Source: Bovifimicola ammoniilytica (GTDB lineage: Bacteria; Bacillota; Clostridia; Lachnospirales; Lachnospiraceae). From it: a DNA stretch of 64,000 nucleotides. The notes under the pieces are model-generated. The model was not told the origin of the DNA. It saw only the letters and a program-made list of their open reading frames with translations, and ran no database searches. Made by a program: the position numbers and the translations under genes. The number at the start of each line of letters is the position of its first letter. Position 1 is the first letter of the stretch. The stretch lies in assembly GCF_025567085.1 (NCBI RefSeq), contig NZ_JAOQJN010000003.1, positions 124,001 to 188,000 on the forward strand, read 5' to 3'. This document shows, one piece after another, positions 1-7,694 of the stretch.

Positions 1-1230
1 TCTGAAATTGGCACTATTGCCAGCTTCCTTTATTACCTCATCTGCATCCAGAAGTATTGCTGTCATATCCCTCAAGGTATCAAATACACGGCTTTCCAAG
101 TCTGCCTCTTTTATCCTATGGGAGCTGCACTTCTTATTCTTCTTGTTATTGGAACACATATAGTAAACATACTTTTTTCCATTTACCGTAGACACCTTTC
201 GTGTCATAAGTGCCCCACAGTCGGCACATACTGCTATTCCGGATAAAAGATAGATAGAATCTTTTCCCGGTGCCATTCTCATATCCACTGACAACAGACG
301 CTGTACAATCTGGAAAGTCCTTAAAGATACCAGTGCCTCGTGATTGTTGTGGCATACTGCCCATTTCTCCTGTGGCTTTAATATCTTTGTTTTAACCTTA
401 TGGTTTGGTGTTGTAAATTTTCCCTGTACAAGTGTTCCTGTATAAATAATATTCGTTGCGATACGCCTTACCGCAACAGGAGTCCACAGCAGCTCGTCTT
501 TCTTCTGAAATGCTGTCTTATAATTTTCGCCATTGCTGAGTTTGTATGCCATAGGTGACAGGATACCAAGAACATTCAGCTTATCGCTTATGGCATCAAG
601 GCTCATTCCGTTCTTTATCCAGCGGAAAATGTCCTGTACCACATGACCTGCATATTCGTCCGGGACAATCACATTATGGTCAATCTCAGATTTCTTGTAG
701 CCATAGACACAGTAATTTCCTACAAATTCTCCGTTCTGTCTCTTTGTTTCAAGGTGGCTTCGGATTTTTATGGAAATATCCCTGCAATAAGCGTCATTGA
801 TAAGATTCTTAAACGGAATGATTATCTCGTTTCCCTGTGCCTGTGTATCTGCACTGTCATAGGCATCATTGATCGCTATAAATCGTATCCCCATTGCAGG
901 AAACATCCGCTCAATGTATCGCCCTGCGTCGATATACTCTCTTGCAAACCTCGAAAGATCTTTTACAACGATACAGTCTATAATACCGTCTTTCACATCC
1001 TGCAACATAAGTTTAAATGCCGGACGGTCAAAAGTTGCCCCTGAATAGCCGTCATCCTCACGGATTGATACTATTTCAATATCTTCTTTGTCTTTTAAAT
1101 AATTAAGTATCAGGGATTTCTGATTTGAGATACTGTTACTTTCAGCTTTTCTCACATCATCAAGATCGCCATCTTCCTTAGATAATCTAACATAGATGGC
1201 TGCTCTGTAAATTCTTTTAGAATTGTTCAT
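1..1230 (-). CDS. Large serine recombinase (ICE integrase), 3' end outside window
   Basis: The minus frame is open from ATG 1230 to the window edge (410 residues) and is not closed here. The N-terminal resolvase domain starts YVRLSKED with catalytic Ser17 and Arg15, followed by KDLSRFARE, which carries the usual conserved arginines. A recombinase domain follows. At about residues 336-370 a zinc ribbon contains CADCG and a second Cys pair. The start has an AAGGAG site 8-9 bases upstream. Large serine recombinases usually have 500-550 residues, so about 100-150 are missing beyond base 1. Such enzymes integrate and excise conjugative elements by cutting at a 2-bp core, and they usually lie at one end of the element. 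This is the only intact recombinase seen, so I infer it mobilises the whole element. Confidence 0.93.
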   Translation of the reverse strand, partial: MNNSKRIYRAAIYVRLSKEDGDLDDVRKAESNSISNQKSLILNYLKDKEDIEIVSIREDDGYSGATFDRPAFKLMLQDVKDGIIDCIVVKDLSRFAREYIDAGRYIERMFPAMGIRFIAINDAYDSADTQAQGNEIIIPFKNLINDAYCRDISIKIRSHLETKRQNGEFVGNYCVYGYKKSEIDHNVIVPDEYAGHVVQDIFRWIKNGMSLDAISDKLNVLGILSPMAYKLSNGENYKTAFQKKDELLWTPVAVRRIATNIIYTGTLVQGKFTTPNHKVKTKILKPQEKWAVCHNNHEALVSLRTFQIVQRLLSVDMRMAPGKDSIYLLSGIAVCADCGALMTRKVSTVNGKKYVYYMCSNNKKNKKCSSHRIKEADLESRVFDTLRDMTAILLDADEVIKEAGNSANFR

Positions 1231-1389
1231 GTCCACCACTCCTTCGATTTTCTAAGTTAGAAGTCCCAAATCAAGAGGAATGGAAACATAAATATGAAAT
1301 TGATACCCTTTCGGGTTAGATGTCCTTATTTGTCTGTAATGATATCACAAATCCATCTGAATTTCCACCCCTAATTTTGGCTGACTGCT

Positions 1390-1638
1390 CTATACATTGG
1401 CAAGCATAGCAATATAATTGTCTTTCAGGCTTTCCCCATTATCGGAAAATGAAATCTTAATCTTGCTCTTTCCTGACCTGCGGAAATACGGATTACCTGT
1501 CTTTGCAATCATTCCCGCAACCTTCTTTTCCACAGGCATTCCGTCAGCGTACTTTATGCTGTTTACTTCCACCAATGTATCAATATCCACATCTTCTAAT
1601 CTCTGTGCCGATATTTTGTCCAACTGTTCAACTGTCAT
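1390..1638 (-). CDS. Small mobile-element protein, DUF6870-like
   Basis: This 82-residue protein has no signal peptide or membrane segment. Its end (PYFRRSGKSKIKISFSDNG, then a short acidic helix) resembles the DUF6870 family common in Clostridia conjugative elements. Function is unknown. A GGAGGGATAGG ribosome site precedes the ATG. It is the last gene of a tightly packed minus-strand set that begins at 3003. About 75 bases containing GC-rich inverted repeats separate it from the MazF-type gene. The family name is by eye and moderately sure; the gene itself is well supported. Confidence 0.7.
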   Translation of the reverse strand: MTVEQLDKISAQRLEDVDIDTLVEVNSIKYADGMPVEKKVAGMIAKTGNPYFRRSGKSKIKISFSDNGESLKDNYIAMLANV

Positions 1639-1715
1639 CCTATCCCTCCAATCAAATTAAGCCGCCAGATATGCTGACGGCTATGTAACACCGGAGCTTT
1701 CGCCCCGGCTGGAAT

Positions 1716-2102
1716 TTATGCAATTGGATTATTATGTTTTGTACTCATACCCAACTGGATCTGCATACCTTTTGTTATCTGTCTTAACTGGTTTTTGCTT
1801 ACTTTCCCGATTTTTTCTATCAGGTCCGTATCTTTCACATCACATAACTGCTCACACTGAGCGATACTGTTCGTTCTTAATCCAACAGCCTTAAACGAAC
1901 TGATAAAAATATGTGTTGGCAGATATGTCTTTTTATGAATCTTACTTGTAAGCGGTACTGCATGGAATACCGTGCTGTGTCTGTTTGCACTGTCATTGCT
2001 CACAATCACTACTGGTCTGATACCGTGCAGCTTGTGGTCATTCTCATCTTCCGGTACTCCAAAATCAACCATCCAGATATCGCCCCGTCTTATTTCACTC
2101 AT
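1716..2102 (-). CDS. MazF/PemK-family toxin (endoribonuclease)
   Basis: The protein has 128 residues starting MSEIRRGDIWMVDFG, the typical MazF/PemK opening. RPVVIVSND and the later VPLTSK strand follow. MazF proteins cleave single-stranded mRNA at short motifs and are blocked by a cognate antitoxin. I chose the ATG at 2102 because AAGGAAGTG lies just upstream and homology begins there; the frame is open further upstream but that stretch reads like the neighbour in another frame. The start overlaps the upstream 55-codon gene by 8 bases, as in many toxin-antitoxin pairs. The C-terminal 40 residues are longer than in minimal MazF. Confidence 0.85.
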   Translation of the reverse strand: MSEIRRGDIWMVDFGVPEDENDHKLHGIRPVVIVSNDSANRHSTVFHAVPLTSKIHKKTYLPTHIFISSFKAVGLRTNSIAQCEQLCDVKDTDLIEKIGKVSKNQLRQITKGMQIQLGMSTKHNNPIA

Positions 2103-2262
2103 AATATTCACTTCCTTGTCTGTCAACTGGTATTTCCTGCCCACGGATATATTCGACAGCTTCCTGTTCCGTAGGACAGGCAACAACTCTGTCTCCTTTC
2201 CCATCAAACACCACGGTTTCTGATGAAAATGTCACTATGCTTAATTCCTTTTTATCCGGCAT
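2095..2262 (-). CDS. Small protein upstream of MazF, candidate antitoxin
   Basis: This is a 55-residue acidic protein starting MPDKKELSIVTFSSETVVF. A GAGGAGG ribosome site sits 5 bases before ATG 2262. It overlaps the upstream gene by 11 bases and the MazF-type toxin by 8, so the three are probably translationally coupled. I do not recognise a classic antitoxin fold (no obvious MazE or ribbon-helix-helix pattern). The segment VACPTEQEAVEYIRGQE could be helical. Position and size make it the natural antitoxin candidate, but this is inference from context only. Confidence 0.6.
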   Translation of the reverse strand: MPDKKELSIVTFSSETVVFDGKGDRVVACPTEQEAVEYIRGQEIPVDRQGSEYYE

Positions 2263-2572
2263 TGTCCTCCTCAAATGAGATGAGAGCAGGTTCATAGCCC
2301 CTGCTCTCGTCGTTAATGCTGATCCCGTGCTCTGCTGCAAGTTCCATGATACCTTTCACCACATCTTTATCCGATGAGACATCATAGATACTGCTTACCA
2401 GAATACTGATAATGGAATCTCTTTCGATATAAAATTTAAGTCTTTCCACAGACTTCGTATCTTTAAAGATTGTTTCTACAATCTCAAAATCCGCTTTCTT
2501 AGCATATGCTTCTATCCTGTCTGCGGCTCTGTCGGCATTCCTGCCTACACAGATAACACAACACTTACTCAT
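2252..2572 (-). CDS. Degenerate resolvase-fold protein B
   Basis: This 106-residue protein opens CCVICVGRNADRAADRIEAY and has the alternating strand/helix pattern of the serine-recombinase catalytic domain. A hydrophobic strand (ISILVSSIYDVSSD) falls where active enzymes carry the arginine-rich loop, and it ends AAEHGISI. The catalytic Tyr-x-Arg-x-Ser motif is absent, and there is no DNA-binding tail. It lies 8 bases downstream of a second protein of the same type (2581-3003) and overlaps the 55-residue gene after it. Function is unknown. It may bind or modulate the element's recombinase, or be an unrelated Rossmann-like regulator. Confidence 0.65.
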   Translation of the reverse strand: MSKCCVICVGRNADRAADRIEAYAKKADFEIVETIFKDTKSVERLKFYIERDSIISILVSSIYDVSSDKDVVKGIMELAAEHGISINDESRGYEPALISFEEDNAG

Positions 2573-2580
2573 AAAACCTC

Positions 2581-3003
2581 CTATCTGTCGGCTCTGAGAC
2601 GTCTGAAAAATACTGCCATAAAATCAGCAAGTGAAACAATACCGTTATCTTCCTTTTTCCCTGCCTGCTCCATCTTCTGATAATATCCAGCCATATCATC
2701 GTTTGCTGTCTCAACCGTAATGCCGTGCTCTCCGAGCATAATGATGTTATCCATAATTGTTTCTTCACAATCACCGACCATATCACTCATAAGAGTAACA
2801 ACCACATCAACATCTTCCACCTCTGCCATACCGACAAAGGCAAACTTCATAGGAAATGTCATTCCCTCCGGTCTTGAGTTCTCTGAAATGACTGCAACCA
2901 CCTCATATCCATTCACAGTGCAATACTCCTCAAGAACCTGCATTACCATCTGATCCGCTGCCTCATTTCCTGTTGCTCCAAAATATATAACTGCTTTATT
3001 CAT
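2581..3003 (-). CDS. Degenerate resolvase-fold protein A
   Basis: The protein has 140 residues; start ATG 3003 follows GGAGAT. The first 110 residues mirror a serine-recombinase catalytic domain: AVIYFGATGNEAADQM, then EEYCTVNGYEVVAVISENSRPEG, then EDVDVVVTLMSDMVGD and GEHGITV. Where active enzymes have Arg and Ser (YARVS type), this protein has Gly and Thr (YFGAT), so strand transfer is unlikely. A short basic tail (FFRRLRADR) ends it. It is first in the packed set running down to 1390. Either an inactive recombinase relative with a regulatory role or a divergent signalling domain; function not established. Confidence 0.68.
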   Translation of the reverse strand: MNKAVIYFGATGNEAADQMVMQVLEEYCTVNGYEVVAVISENSRPEGMTFPMKFAFVGMAEVEDVDVVVTLMSDMVGDCEETIMDNIIMLGEHGITVETANDDMAGYYQKMEQAGKKEDNGIVSLADFMAVFFRRLRADR

Positions 3004-3614
3004 TTTAAAATCTCCATTCCTGTTTTTATTTTGATTTGATATCCTGTGCACACTTTATCTCCTCACATAAACTGACCTGCCAATGCTCTCTGCACTTATA
3101 AGCCCCGTTGTTGTCTGCTGGTTACTGCAAATCAGTTTGTGTGGGAAGATAAAATACTATCTTCCCGGTTTCTTAACCATCCCCGTATCGGGTAACATAT
3201 CCTTTGCCAGCCACAAACACTTCGTAGTTTCCTGCCCATCTGGACTTACGAAAGTAGCCACTCTCTGAAAATGCGTTTTGCTGAAATTCAGGTGCACTTA
3301 TTATCTCATTACCTCCGGCTGCTAACCCGGTAGGCACAACCCTCTGCTCTTATCCTTAAAGGCTCCTGCTGTTACGTTTCTCATAATCGGCTACAGCTCT
3401 GAGGATAGTCATCGCACGAAATGGGATTCTGCCACCCTGTCATAGACAAGGCGATATAAGCTCGTGGGATATGCGTGTCCTATTCTGTTTTCAATATTCA
3501 ACGGTTCTTTTCTCAGAACCTGAACAAAGTATAACTGACACCACGCATCTTCTACAGTAACCGACACTCTTTTGAACTAAGAGTAACACTCCCACCTGTT
3601 CCAAATCCTTATAA
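3004..3614. other. Gene-free region of about 600 bases with stem-loops
   Basis: No convincing gene is seen. There are perfect hairpins at 3143-3166 (GGGAAGATA arms, 6-base loop) and 3503-3520 (GGTTCT/AGAACC). On the minus strand this would be a long leader for the 3003-1390 gene set. A minus frame near 3180-3340 reads for about 60 codons without a good start and may be a gene remnant. A structured RNA, an attenuator or decayed coding sequence are all possible. Confidence 0.45.
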
Positions 3615-3657
3615 AAAAAGCCGGACTGCATTATCAAAAATGCAATCCGACTTTTTT
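3615..3657 (-). terminator. Terminator of the XRE gene at 3656-3979
   Basis: An 18-bp stem made of complementary arms 3615-3632 and 3639-3656, with two G-U pairs when transcribed from the minus strand, is followed by a U run (the A run at 3613-3619). The stop codon of the regulator lies within the 5' arm. Confidence 0.75.
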
Positions 3658-3979
3658 ATTCTGTCAGAAGTTTCATATTGTCAACGGCATTTAATACCAT
3701 ATTCCGGATAAACTGTACTTCCTTCTCCTTCAGACCAACCAGCAGATCATCGACTTCTGCCTTTCTTTCACACCCACACACAAGATAATCCAACGTTATA
3801 TGAAACAATTCAGCAATACTAATCAGCGTATCTATTTTTGCTCCATTTACACCAGCTTCAATTTTCCGCAGAGCATCCACTGACAATCCAATCTGCTCGG
3901 CAAGCTGCTGTCTTGTCATTCTTCTTGCCGCACGCAACTCTTTTATTCTTTCTCCACTATTAACAATATCGTAGTACAC
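3656..3979 (-). CDS. XRE-family helix-turn-helix regulator
   Basis: This 107-residue protein carries a Cro/CI-type domain at residues 8-65: IKELRAARRMTRQQLAEQIG is helices 1-2, and SVDALRKIEAGVNGAKIDTL contains the recognition helix and the conserved 'KIE.G' turn. The C-terminal part (LLVGLKEKEVQFIRNMVLNAVDNM) is probably a dimerisation helix. The start is GTG 3979 with GGAAG upstream. It has its own terminator, so it is likely a single-gene unit. Such proteins in ICEs normally repress element genes, which fits the position but is inferred. Confidence 0.85.
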   Translation of the reverse strand: MYYDIVNSGERIKELRAARRMTRQQLAEQIGLSVDALRKIEAGVNGAKIDTLISIAELFHITLDYLVCGCERKAEVDDLLVGLKEKEVQFIRNMVLNAVDNMKLLTE

Positions 3980-4127
3980 CTTCCACTCTTTTCCGGCACC
4001 TTATATATTTGCTTAAGCTGTATTCATTGTACCGTAAGCGAATCTTTTGTAAGAGTGACTAAACCAGCTATTTCAGGTGGAATATTGTACACCTTAATAC
4101 CAAGAATATAAATATTTGCGGATTAAA

Positions 4128-4173
4128 AAAGAGATATTTCCAAACTCTCATTACATTTTGGAAATATCTCTTT
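4128..4173 (-). terminator. Terminator after small HTH gene
   Basis: A perfect 17-bp stem (4128-4144 with 4157-4173), read on the minus strand, is followed by a run of U. It lies directly at the stop codon of the 4172-4384 gene. Confidence 0.8.
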
Positions 4174-4384
4174 ACTTAATATCCTCATCCGGCACAAACT
4201 CCATGATGTCCTCTATCTTACAATCAAGTATGGAACATAATCTGTTAAGGATTACCGTTTTTACGACCATATTCTTTCGCAATCGCTGTAACTGTGCTTT
4301 ATCTATTCCATAATCTTTAATTAGTGCATACTGGCTAATATTTTTCTTCTTGAGTGTGATCCATAACCTGTCATATACTATCAT
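4172..4384 (-). CDS. Small Cro/CI helix-turn-helix regulator
   Basis: This 70-residue protein starts MIVYDRLWITLKKKNISQYA. It is little more than one helix-turn-helix domain (YALIKDYGIDKAQLQRLRKN holds helices 2-3), followed by LNRLCSILDCKIEDIMEFVP, the usual end of HTH_26-type repressors. GGAGGAGG lies 7 bases before ATG 4384; the longer open frame upstream has no ribosome site. A palindrome at 4433-4452 in its promoter region is a plausible operator for autoregulation. Confidence 0.85.
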   Translation of the reverse strand: MIVYDRLWITLKKKNISQYALIKDYGIDKAQLQRLRKNMVVKTVILNRLCSILDCKIEDIMEFVPDEDIK

Positions 4385-4432
4385 TACAAAGACCTCCTCC
4401 TTGTATTCTACGCAAGAGTGTCCTATAATGAT

Positions 4433-4452
4433 ATGGTGCGTGTATGCACCAT
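4433..4452. promoter_or_regulatory. Palindromic operator candidate
   Basis: ATGGTGC, a 6-base spacer, then GCACCAT form a perfect 7-bp-arm palindrome about 50 bases upstream of the small HTH gene and near a TATAAT-like box on each strand. XRE repressors bind such dyads, so it may control the 4384 gene and possibly the divergent 4633 gene. Confidence 0.45.
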
Positions 4453-4632
4453 ACTGTATGTATATGATAGAATAGAAAATAGCCATAATCTGCATAGAAA
4501 ACAGCTCTCAAGGTTATTATGTAATATAGAACGGATTATCTGTTTTACTTTTATGGTATTCAACCGGGACAATTCAAGCACCTGACAATTTGACCGCAAA
4601 TACCCTTCTCAGAAAGGATTCACAACAACACT

Positions 4633-4866
4633 ATGAATGATAAAAACACATACTCTGTTGATAAATATTTGGAAATCATTGCCGAAAAAGAAGGAATCAC
4701 AAAAGAAGAAGTCCAACAGGAAATTGGGCGGGCAGTTTCCATTGCTTTAAAAAGCCCTGATCCAAAAATGCAACGCTTCTGGACAGACTTTCCATGTGAA
4801 AATGATACTCCCACCATTGAAGAAATCATATACCATCTCGCTGAAAAATTTGCAAAAGAGTCATAG
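4633..4866 (+). CDS. Small Spo0A C-terminal-like protein
   Basis: This 77-residue plus-strand protein has the pattern YLEIIAEKEGITKEEVQQEI, then GRAVSIALKSPDP and PTIEEIIYHLAEKF. It resembles short proteins labelled 'sporulation initiation factor Spo0A C-terminal domain' in Lachnospiraceae. It has no receiver domain. Any DNA-binding role is inferred from that resemblance. A weak AAAGGA lies upstream. It is transcribed away from the 4384 regulator and towards the XRE gene on the other strand. A related protein occurs at 21624. Confidence 0.65.
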   Translation: MNDKNTYSVDKYLEIIAEKEGITKEEVQQEIGRAVSIALKSPDPKMQRFWTDFPCENDTPTIEEIIYHLAEKFAKES

Positions 4867-4890
4867 ACAAAGGACAGGATAACTACCCGT

Positions 4891-5235
4891 CTATTCACTC
4901 AGATAATCTTCCTGTCCTCTTAATATTTGTTCAATCATATGTAATGCAAATTCTATTTCTCTTTCGTCACATCGATTCATCATAAATGCAAAACGCTCAA
5001 TGTGTTTTTCTGGGTGCTGCTGGCTCATCAAAACCATAGGCGATGACTCCAATGCATGAACAATATTCAAATATGTATCAAGACTCATTGCCCTTCTGCC
5101 ATTTTCAACACTTTTGATAGTATCCAATGATACATCTGCCCGTTCTGCAAGCTCTGCCTGTGTAATTCCAAGCCTTCTGCGTTCTTTTCTGATATTCTCT
5201 GCAATAATTTCGTATATGTGCTCTCTTTTCCCCAT
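4891..5235 (-). CDS. XRE-family regulator
   Basis: The protein has 114 residues with a Cro/CI domain at residues 7-65 (IAENIRKERRRLGITQAELA, then SLDTIKSVENGRRAMSLDTY). A charged C-terminal segment (ERFAFMMNRCDEREIEFALHM) probably dimerises. The start ATG 5235 follows AAAGGATGATGG. It converges on the 4633 gene. Target unknown. Confidence 0.85.
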   Translation of the reverse strand: MGKREHIYEIIAENIRKERRRLGITQAELAERADVSLDTIKSVENGRRAMSLDTYLNIVHALESSPMVLMSQQHPEKHIERFAFMMNRCDEREIEFALHMIEQILRGQEDYLSE

Positions 5236-5406
5236 AGCCCCATCATCCTTTCTGACTTATCGCATTATATCAGAAATTATTATGGGTTTTAGGAAACTGT
5301 AATCCTTTGACATTTTCGTGTAATACTTTGCATATTCCTTCTAAACACCAATCTACTTTTACACTGAAATTTAAAATTTCAGCAAAATGTATATAACAAC
5401 ATGAGA

Positions 5407-5433
5407 AAAGCCCGTGGCAGATCCACGAGCTTT
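5407..5433 (-). terminator. Terminator of the 5496-6380 gene pair
   Basis: Arms AAGCCCGTGG and CCACGAGCTT around a 5-base loop pair fully with one wobble in minus-strand RNA, and a U-rich stretch follows. It lies about 65 bases past the stop at 5496. Confidence 0.65.
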
Positions 5434-5495
5434 ATCTCCAGTTTGAAGCATGGATATAGATAGTTCCCTGCTTTTATTTAGTGTAACATACACCT

Positions 5496-6110
5496 TTACT
5501 TAGCTACATGTGTAAAATCCCAGTGCGAAAATACGTCTACATAGCAGGTTTTTGTTTCAACCACATATCTCTCCATGCCGCCTAATGCTTCATTATATCT
5601 TTCTTTATATTTTGTCTCAACGACCTTATATGTATAATACATAGGACGATATTTGATTAAATAATGAGATCCTTTTGGAACAGTTACGGAGTATCCGCTA
5701 CCTAAAGAATATGATTTTGATGCACCTAGTGTAACACCCAACTCACTTCCTATAGTTCCACCATTTGTATATCCACCGGAAACTGAAGCTTTAAAGGAAA
5801 TATTATAAGAAGTATCTTGAGTGTAATTCAATGATAATTTTGCGCTAGATGTAGAACTACCACCACTCGTGCCATTTCTCCATGCACCACTTTTTAAACT
5901 ACCTTTGGTATATTGATAACCATATACGGTAACAAAATCAGAAATGCGTTCTTCATTTTCCTCATCAGCTTTAATTTCCGTTTCAAAATAATCAGCTCCA
6001 TCATGAGGCAAATTTTCAGTGTCATAGTTATGAGTCTCCGCAGCAAACGCTGTTGTCGAGCACCCCAAAATCAATATAAAACTTAAAACCATACTAATTA
6101 TTTTTTTCAT
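5496..6110 (-). CDS. Secreted protein of unknown function, agr-controlled operon
   Basis: This 204-residue protein has a signal peptide (KKIISMVLSFILILG, cleavage near AFA-AE). The mature part is rich in Ser, Gly, Thr and Tyr and looks like beta structure: GGSSTSSAKLSLNYTQDTSY, then SVSGGYTNGGTIGSELGVTL. Its end is Tyr/Lys-rich (YKVVETKYKERYNEALGG). No catalytic motif is recognised. It starts 6 bases after the small membrane protein at 6117-6380, and both lie behind a promoter with two LytTR boxes identical to those of agrBD. A secreted effector or bacteriocin with a membrane immunity protein would fit, but that is inference. Confidence 0.82.
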   Translation of the reverse strand: MKKIISMVLSFILILGCSTTAFAAETHNYDTENLPHDGADYFETEIKADEENEERISDFVTVYGYQYTKGSLKSGAWRNGTSGGSSTSSAKLSLNYTQDTSYNISFKASVSGGYTNGGTIGSELGVTLGASKSYSLGSGYSVTVPKGSHYLIKYRPMYYTYKVVETKYKERYNEALGGMERYVVETKTCYVDVFSHWDFTHVAK

Positions 6111-6116
6111 TAGAAG

Positions 6117-6380
6117 TCACCCCCGCTTTGCTTTAAAAAAACTATAAACCAGATAAATAATTGCCAAAATGATACTAAAAACAAAAAAGCCACCAATATA
6201 AATAAGAGGACTTTTAAAAAGATAATCCATGTTATTGGTAAGATATCCATTTCCTGAACTAAATCCAGTTATTGAGTCAATATATTGGACAATAATGGAA
6301 AGAAACGGAAGCGTACTTAAACCAAATATGCCAAAAATTATCATTATTATAGCTAAAATCTTCAAATGAAAATCTTTCAT
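6117..6380 (-). CDS. Small membrane protein upstream of secreted partner
   Basis: This 87-residue protein has two clear membrane spans (ILAIIMIIFGIFGLSTLPFL and IYIGGFFVFSIILAIIYLVY) and a short basic tail (KAKRG). I chose ATG 6380 because GGGGGTGA lies 6 bases upstream. It is the first gene of a two-gene operon with the secreted protein at 5496-6110. The shared LytTR promoter suggests agr control. Immunity or export helper is a guess from size and topology. Confidence 0.75.
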   Translation of the reverse strand: MKDFHLKILAIIMIIFGIFGLSTLPFLSIIVQYIDSITGFSSGNGYLTNNMDYLFKSPLIYIGGFFVFSIILAIIYLVYSFFKAKRG

Positions 6381-6513
6381 CAAAATCACCCCCTATTTTA
6401 ATATCATTTTGTCGTTATATGCAGATCATTCTATAAGCATATTCATAATTATATTTACTTCTCCTTTCCTCAGTATTCAATGTGCCATATAGAGCAATCT
6501 GTTGTATATTCTA

Positions 6514-6583
6514 AGAATAGCAGGAATCAAAGCAAAAGAAAATATCCTATGCAGAAAGTGACCTGTTTTTGCAGAAAATGACC
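6514..6583 (-). promoter_or_regulatory. Promoter with paired LytTR boxes (agr target)
   Basis: Two direct repeats, GCAGAAAGTGACC at 6551-6563 and GCAGAAAATGACC at 6571-6583, are 20 bases apart, and a -10 box (TATTCT on the minus strand, 6514-6519) lies about 32 bases further. The pair is nearly identical in sequence, spacing and -10 distance to the one before agrB1 at 10300-10331. AgrA/LytTR regulators bind tandem sites of this geometry, so the 6380 operon is a likely target of AgrA1. Confidence 0.75.
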
Positions 6584-6730
6584 AACAGAACAAAAATTAC
6601 TCAGAAATCAAGTAAAAAACACAGCATTGATACTATTTCAAAGCTACAGTTCTGCTCTAAAGAATATATTGAGAGTACGCTTTCAACAATATTTCCTAGT
6701 CTAAAAACGGTATTAGAAGAATTTTGGTAA
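6578..6730 (+). CDS. Possible 50-residue ORF, weakly supported
   Basis: An open frame of 50 codons starts at the ATG inside the second LytTR box (MTNRTKITQKSSKKHS) and ends in LEEFW. There is no ribosome site and no recognised family. It fills the gap between the LytTR promoter and a terminator. It could be chance or a gene remnant. Confidence 0.2.
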   Translation: MTNRTKITQKSSKKHSIDTISKLQFCSKEYIESTLSTIFPSLKTVLEEFW

Positions 6731-6737
6731 AAATTTA

Positions 6738-6767
6738 GCAGGCAATAATTTGAATATTATTGCCTGC
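6738..6767 (-). terminator. Terminator after the 6869-7555 gene
   Basis: GCAGGCAATAAT and its complement form a perfect 12-bp stem with a 6-base loop. The minus-strand side continues into a U-rich run. Confidence 0.7.
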
Positions 6768-6868
6768 CAAATTAATGATGAAATCATATGATTCTTCTGT
6801 CAATCAGAACCAATCTGCTTTCTCCTATCGGAGTCCAAGCATACACACTCTTGCAATATAACGTATCA

Positions 6869-7555
6869 TCAGCTCCGAGCCTGTGCTTTCTGTATATTGT
6901 CTGACCAATACTTATTGCTGAAAAAATTCCCATTTCTAGGCAAATTTCTGAACATATCCATAACAATATCATATGATAAGCCTGATGTGTCCACAAACAT
7001 CTCTTTCGCATCTTTAGATTTAACTGCAATTCCGTTATCACCCACATACGCTACTGTATTGTCATCTAATTTCTGTATTAATCCCGTCATTTCCGCAAAT
7101 TTCTTTAGCGCAAACTCCCCGGATTCTTCACAAAGTTTTCGGAACTTTTCTGCATCCTCACCTACCATATACGGATATTTTCCATCTCTAATATACCATG
7201 AAATTCCCGTTTCTGAATCCGTGTATTTAGGATCAGTTAATGCCCACTCTTCCAAAGGAACACCCTGATACCATACTGTCATTTTTTCACTGGAATCATT
7301 GCTTATTTCTGGTTCATCATTTTGAATTTCTTTCTCAGCAATTTCATCCTGCCCCTGTTCATATCCTCTACATGACACGTTACACTTTAGTGCCTCATAA
7401 ATTTCTTGAACATTTGCATATTTGTTAACTGCTGCAACATCCGGTGTCTCTAACACTTCCTTTTGTTGAAAAGCCTTTGATTGGTTATATTTTGAACCTG
7501 ATTTTCTTCCTGCGTAAATATTGTTATTTACAGCGGTATTTACCATATTTACCAT
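6869..7555 (-). CDS. Hypothetical cytoplasmic protein
   Basis: This 228-residue protein starts MVNMVNTAVNNNIYAG behind GGAGGG at ATG 7555. It has no signal peptide. The first 100 residues are polar and Asn/Gln-rich. A more ordered part follows (MTVWYQGVPLEEWALTDPKY, then ETGISWYIRDGKYPYMVGED). Its layout, a short low-complexity head followed by a compact domain, resembles the protein at 8300-8827, and both lie among secreted proteins next to agr. I do not recognise the family. Confidence 0.75.
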   Translation of the reverse strand: MVNMVNTAVNNNIYAGRKSGSKYNQSKAFQQKEVLETPDVAAVNKYANVQEIYEALKCNVSCRGYEQGQDEIAEKEIQNDEPEISNDSSEKMTVWYQGVPLEEWALTDPKYTDSETGISWYIRDGKYPYMVGEDAEKFRKLCEESGEFALKKFAEMTGLIQKLDDNTVAYVGDNGIAVKSKDAKEMFVDTSGLSYDIVMDMFRNLPRNGNFFSNKYWSDNIQKAQARS

Positions 7556-7694
7556 ATTTATAATCCCTCCAGCAGCAATATAATCTAATTTTCTTATTAT
7601 AGTATGTTGCACTTTATGCCAGATTGCTATAAAATGCAACATACAATGAAAATATTCTGTTGCGCTTGCTTAATATCCCATATTCAAGCAGCTA

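Noticed and set aside
5478..5515. Possible third LytTR box (AGTGTAAC) near 5480
   Set aside because: Only one good copy, wrong spacing for a partner, and it lies at the 3' end of a gene rather than in a promoter.
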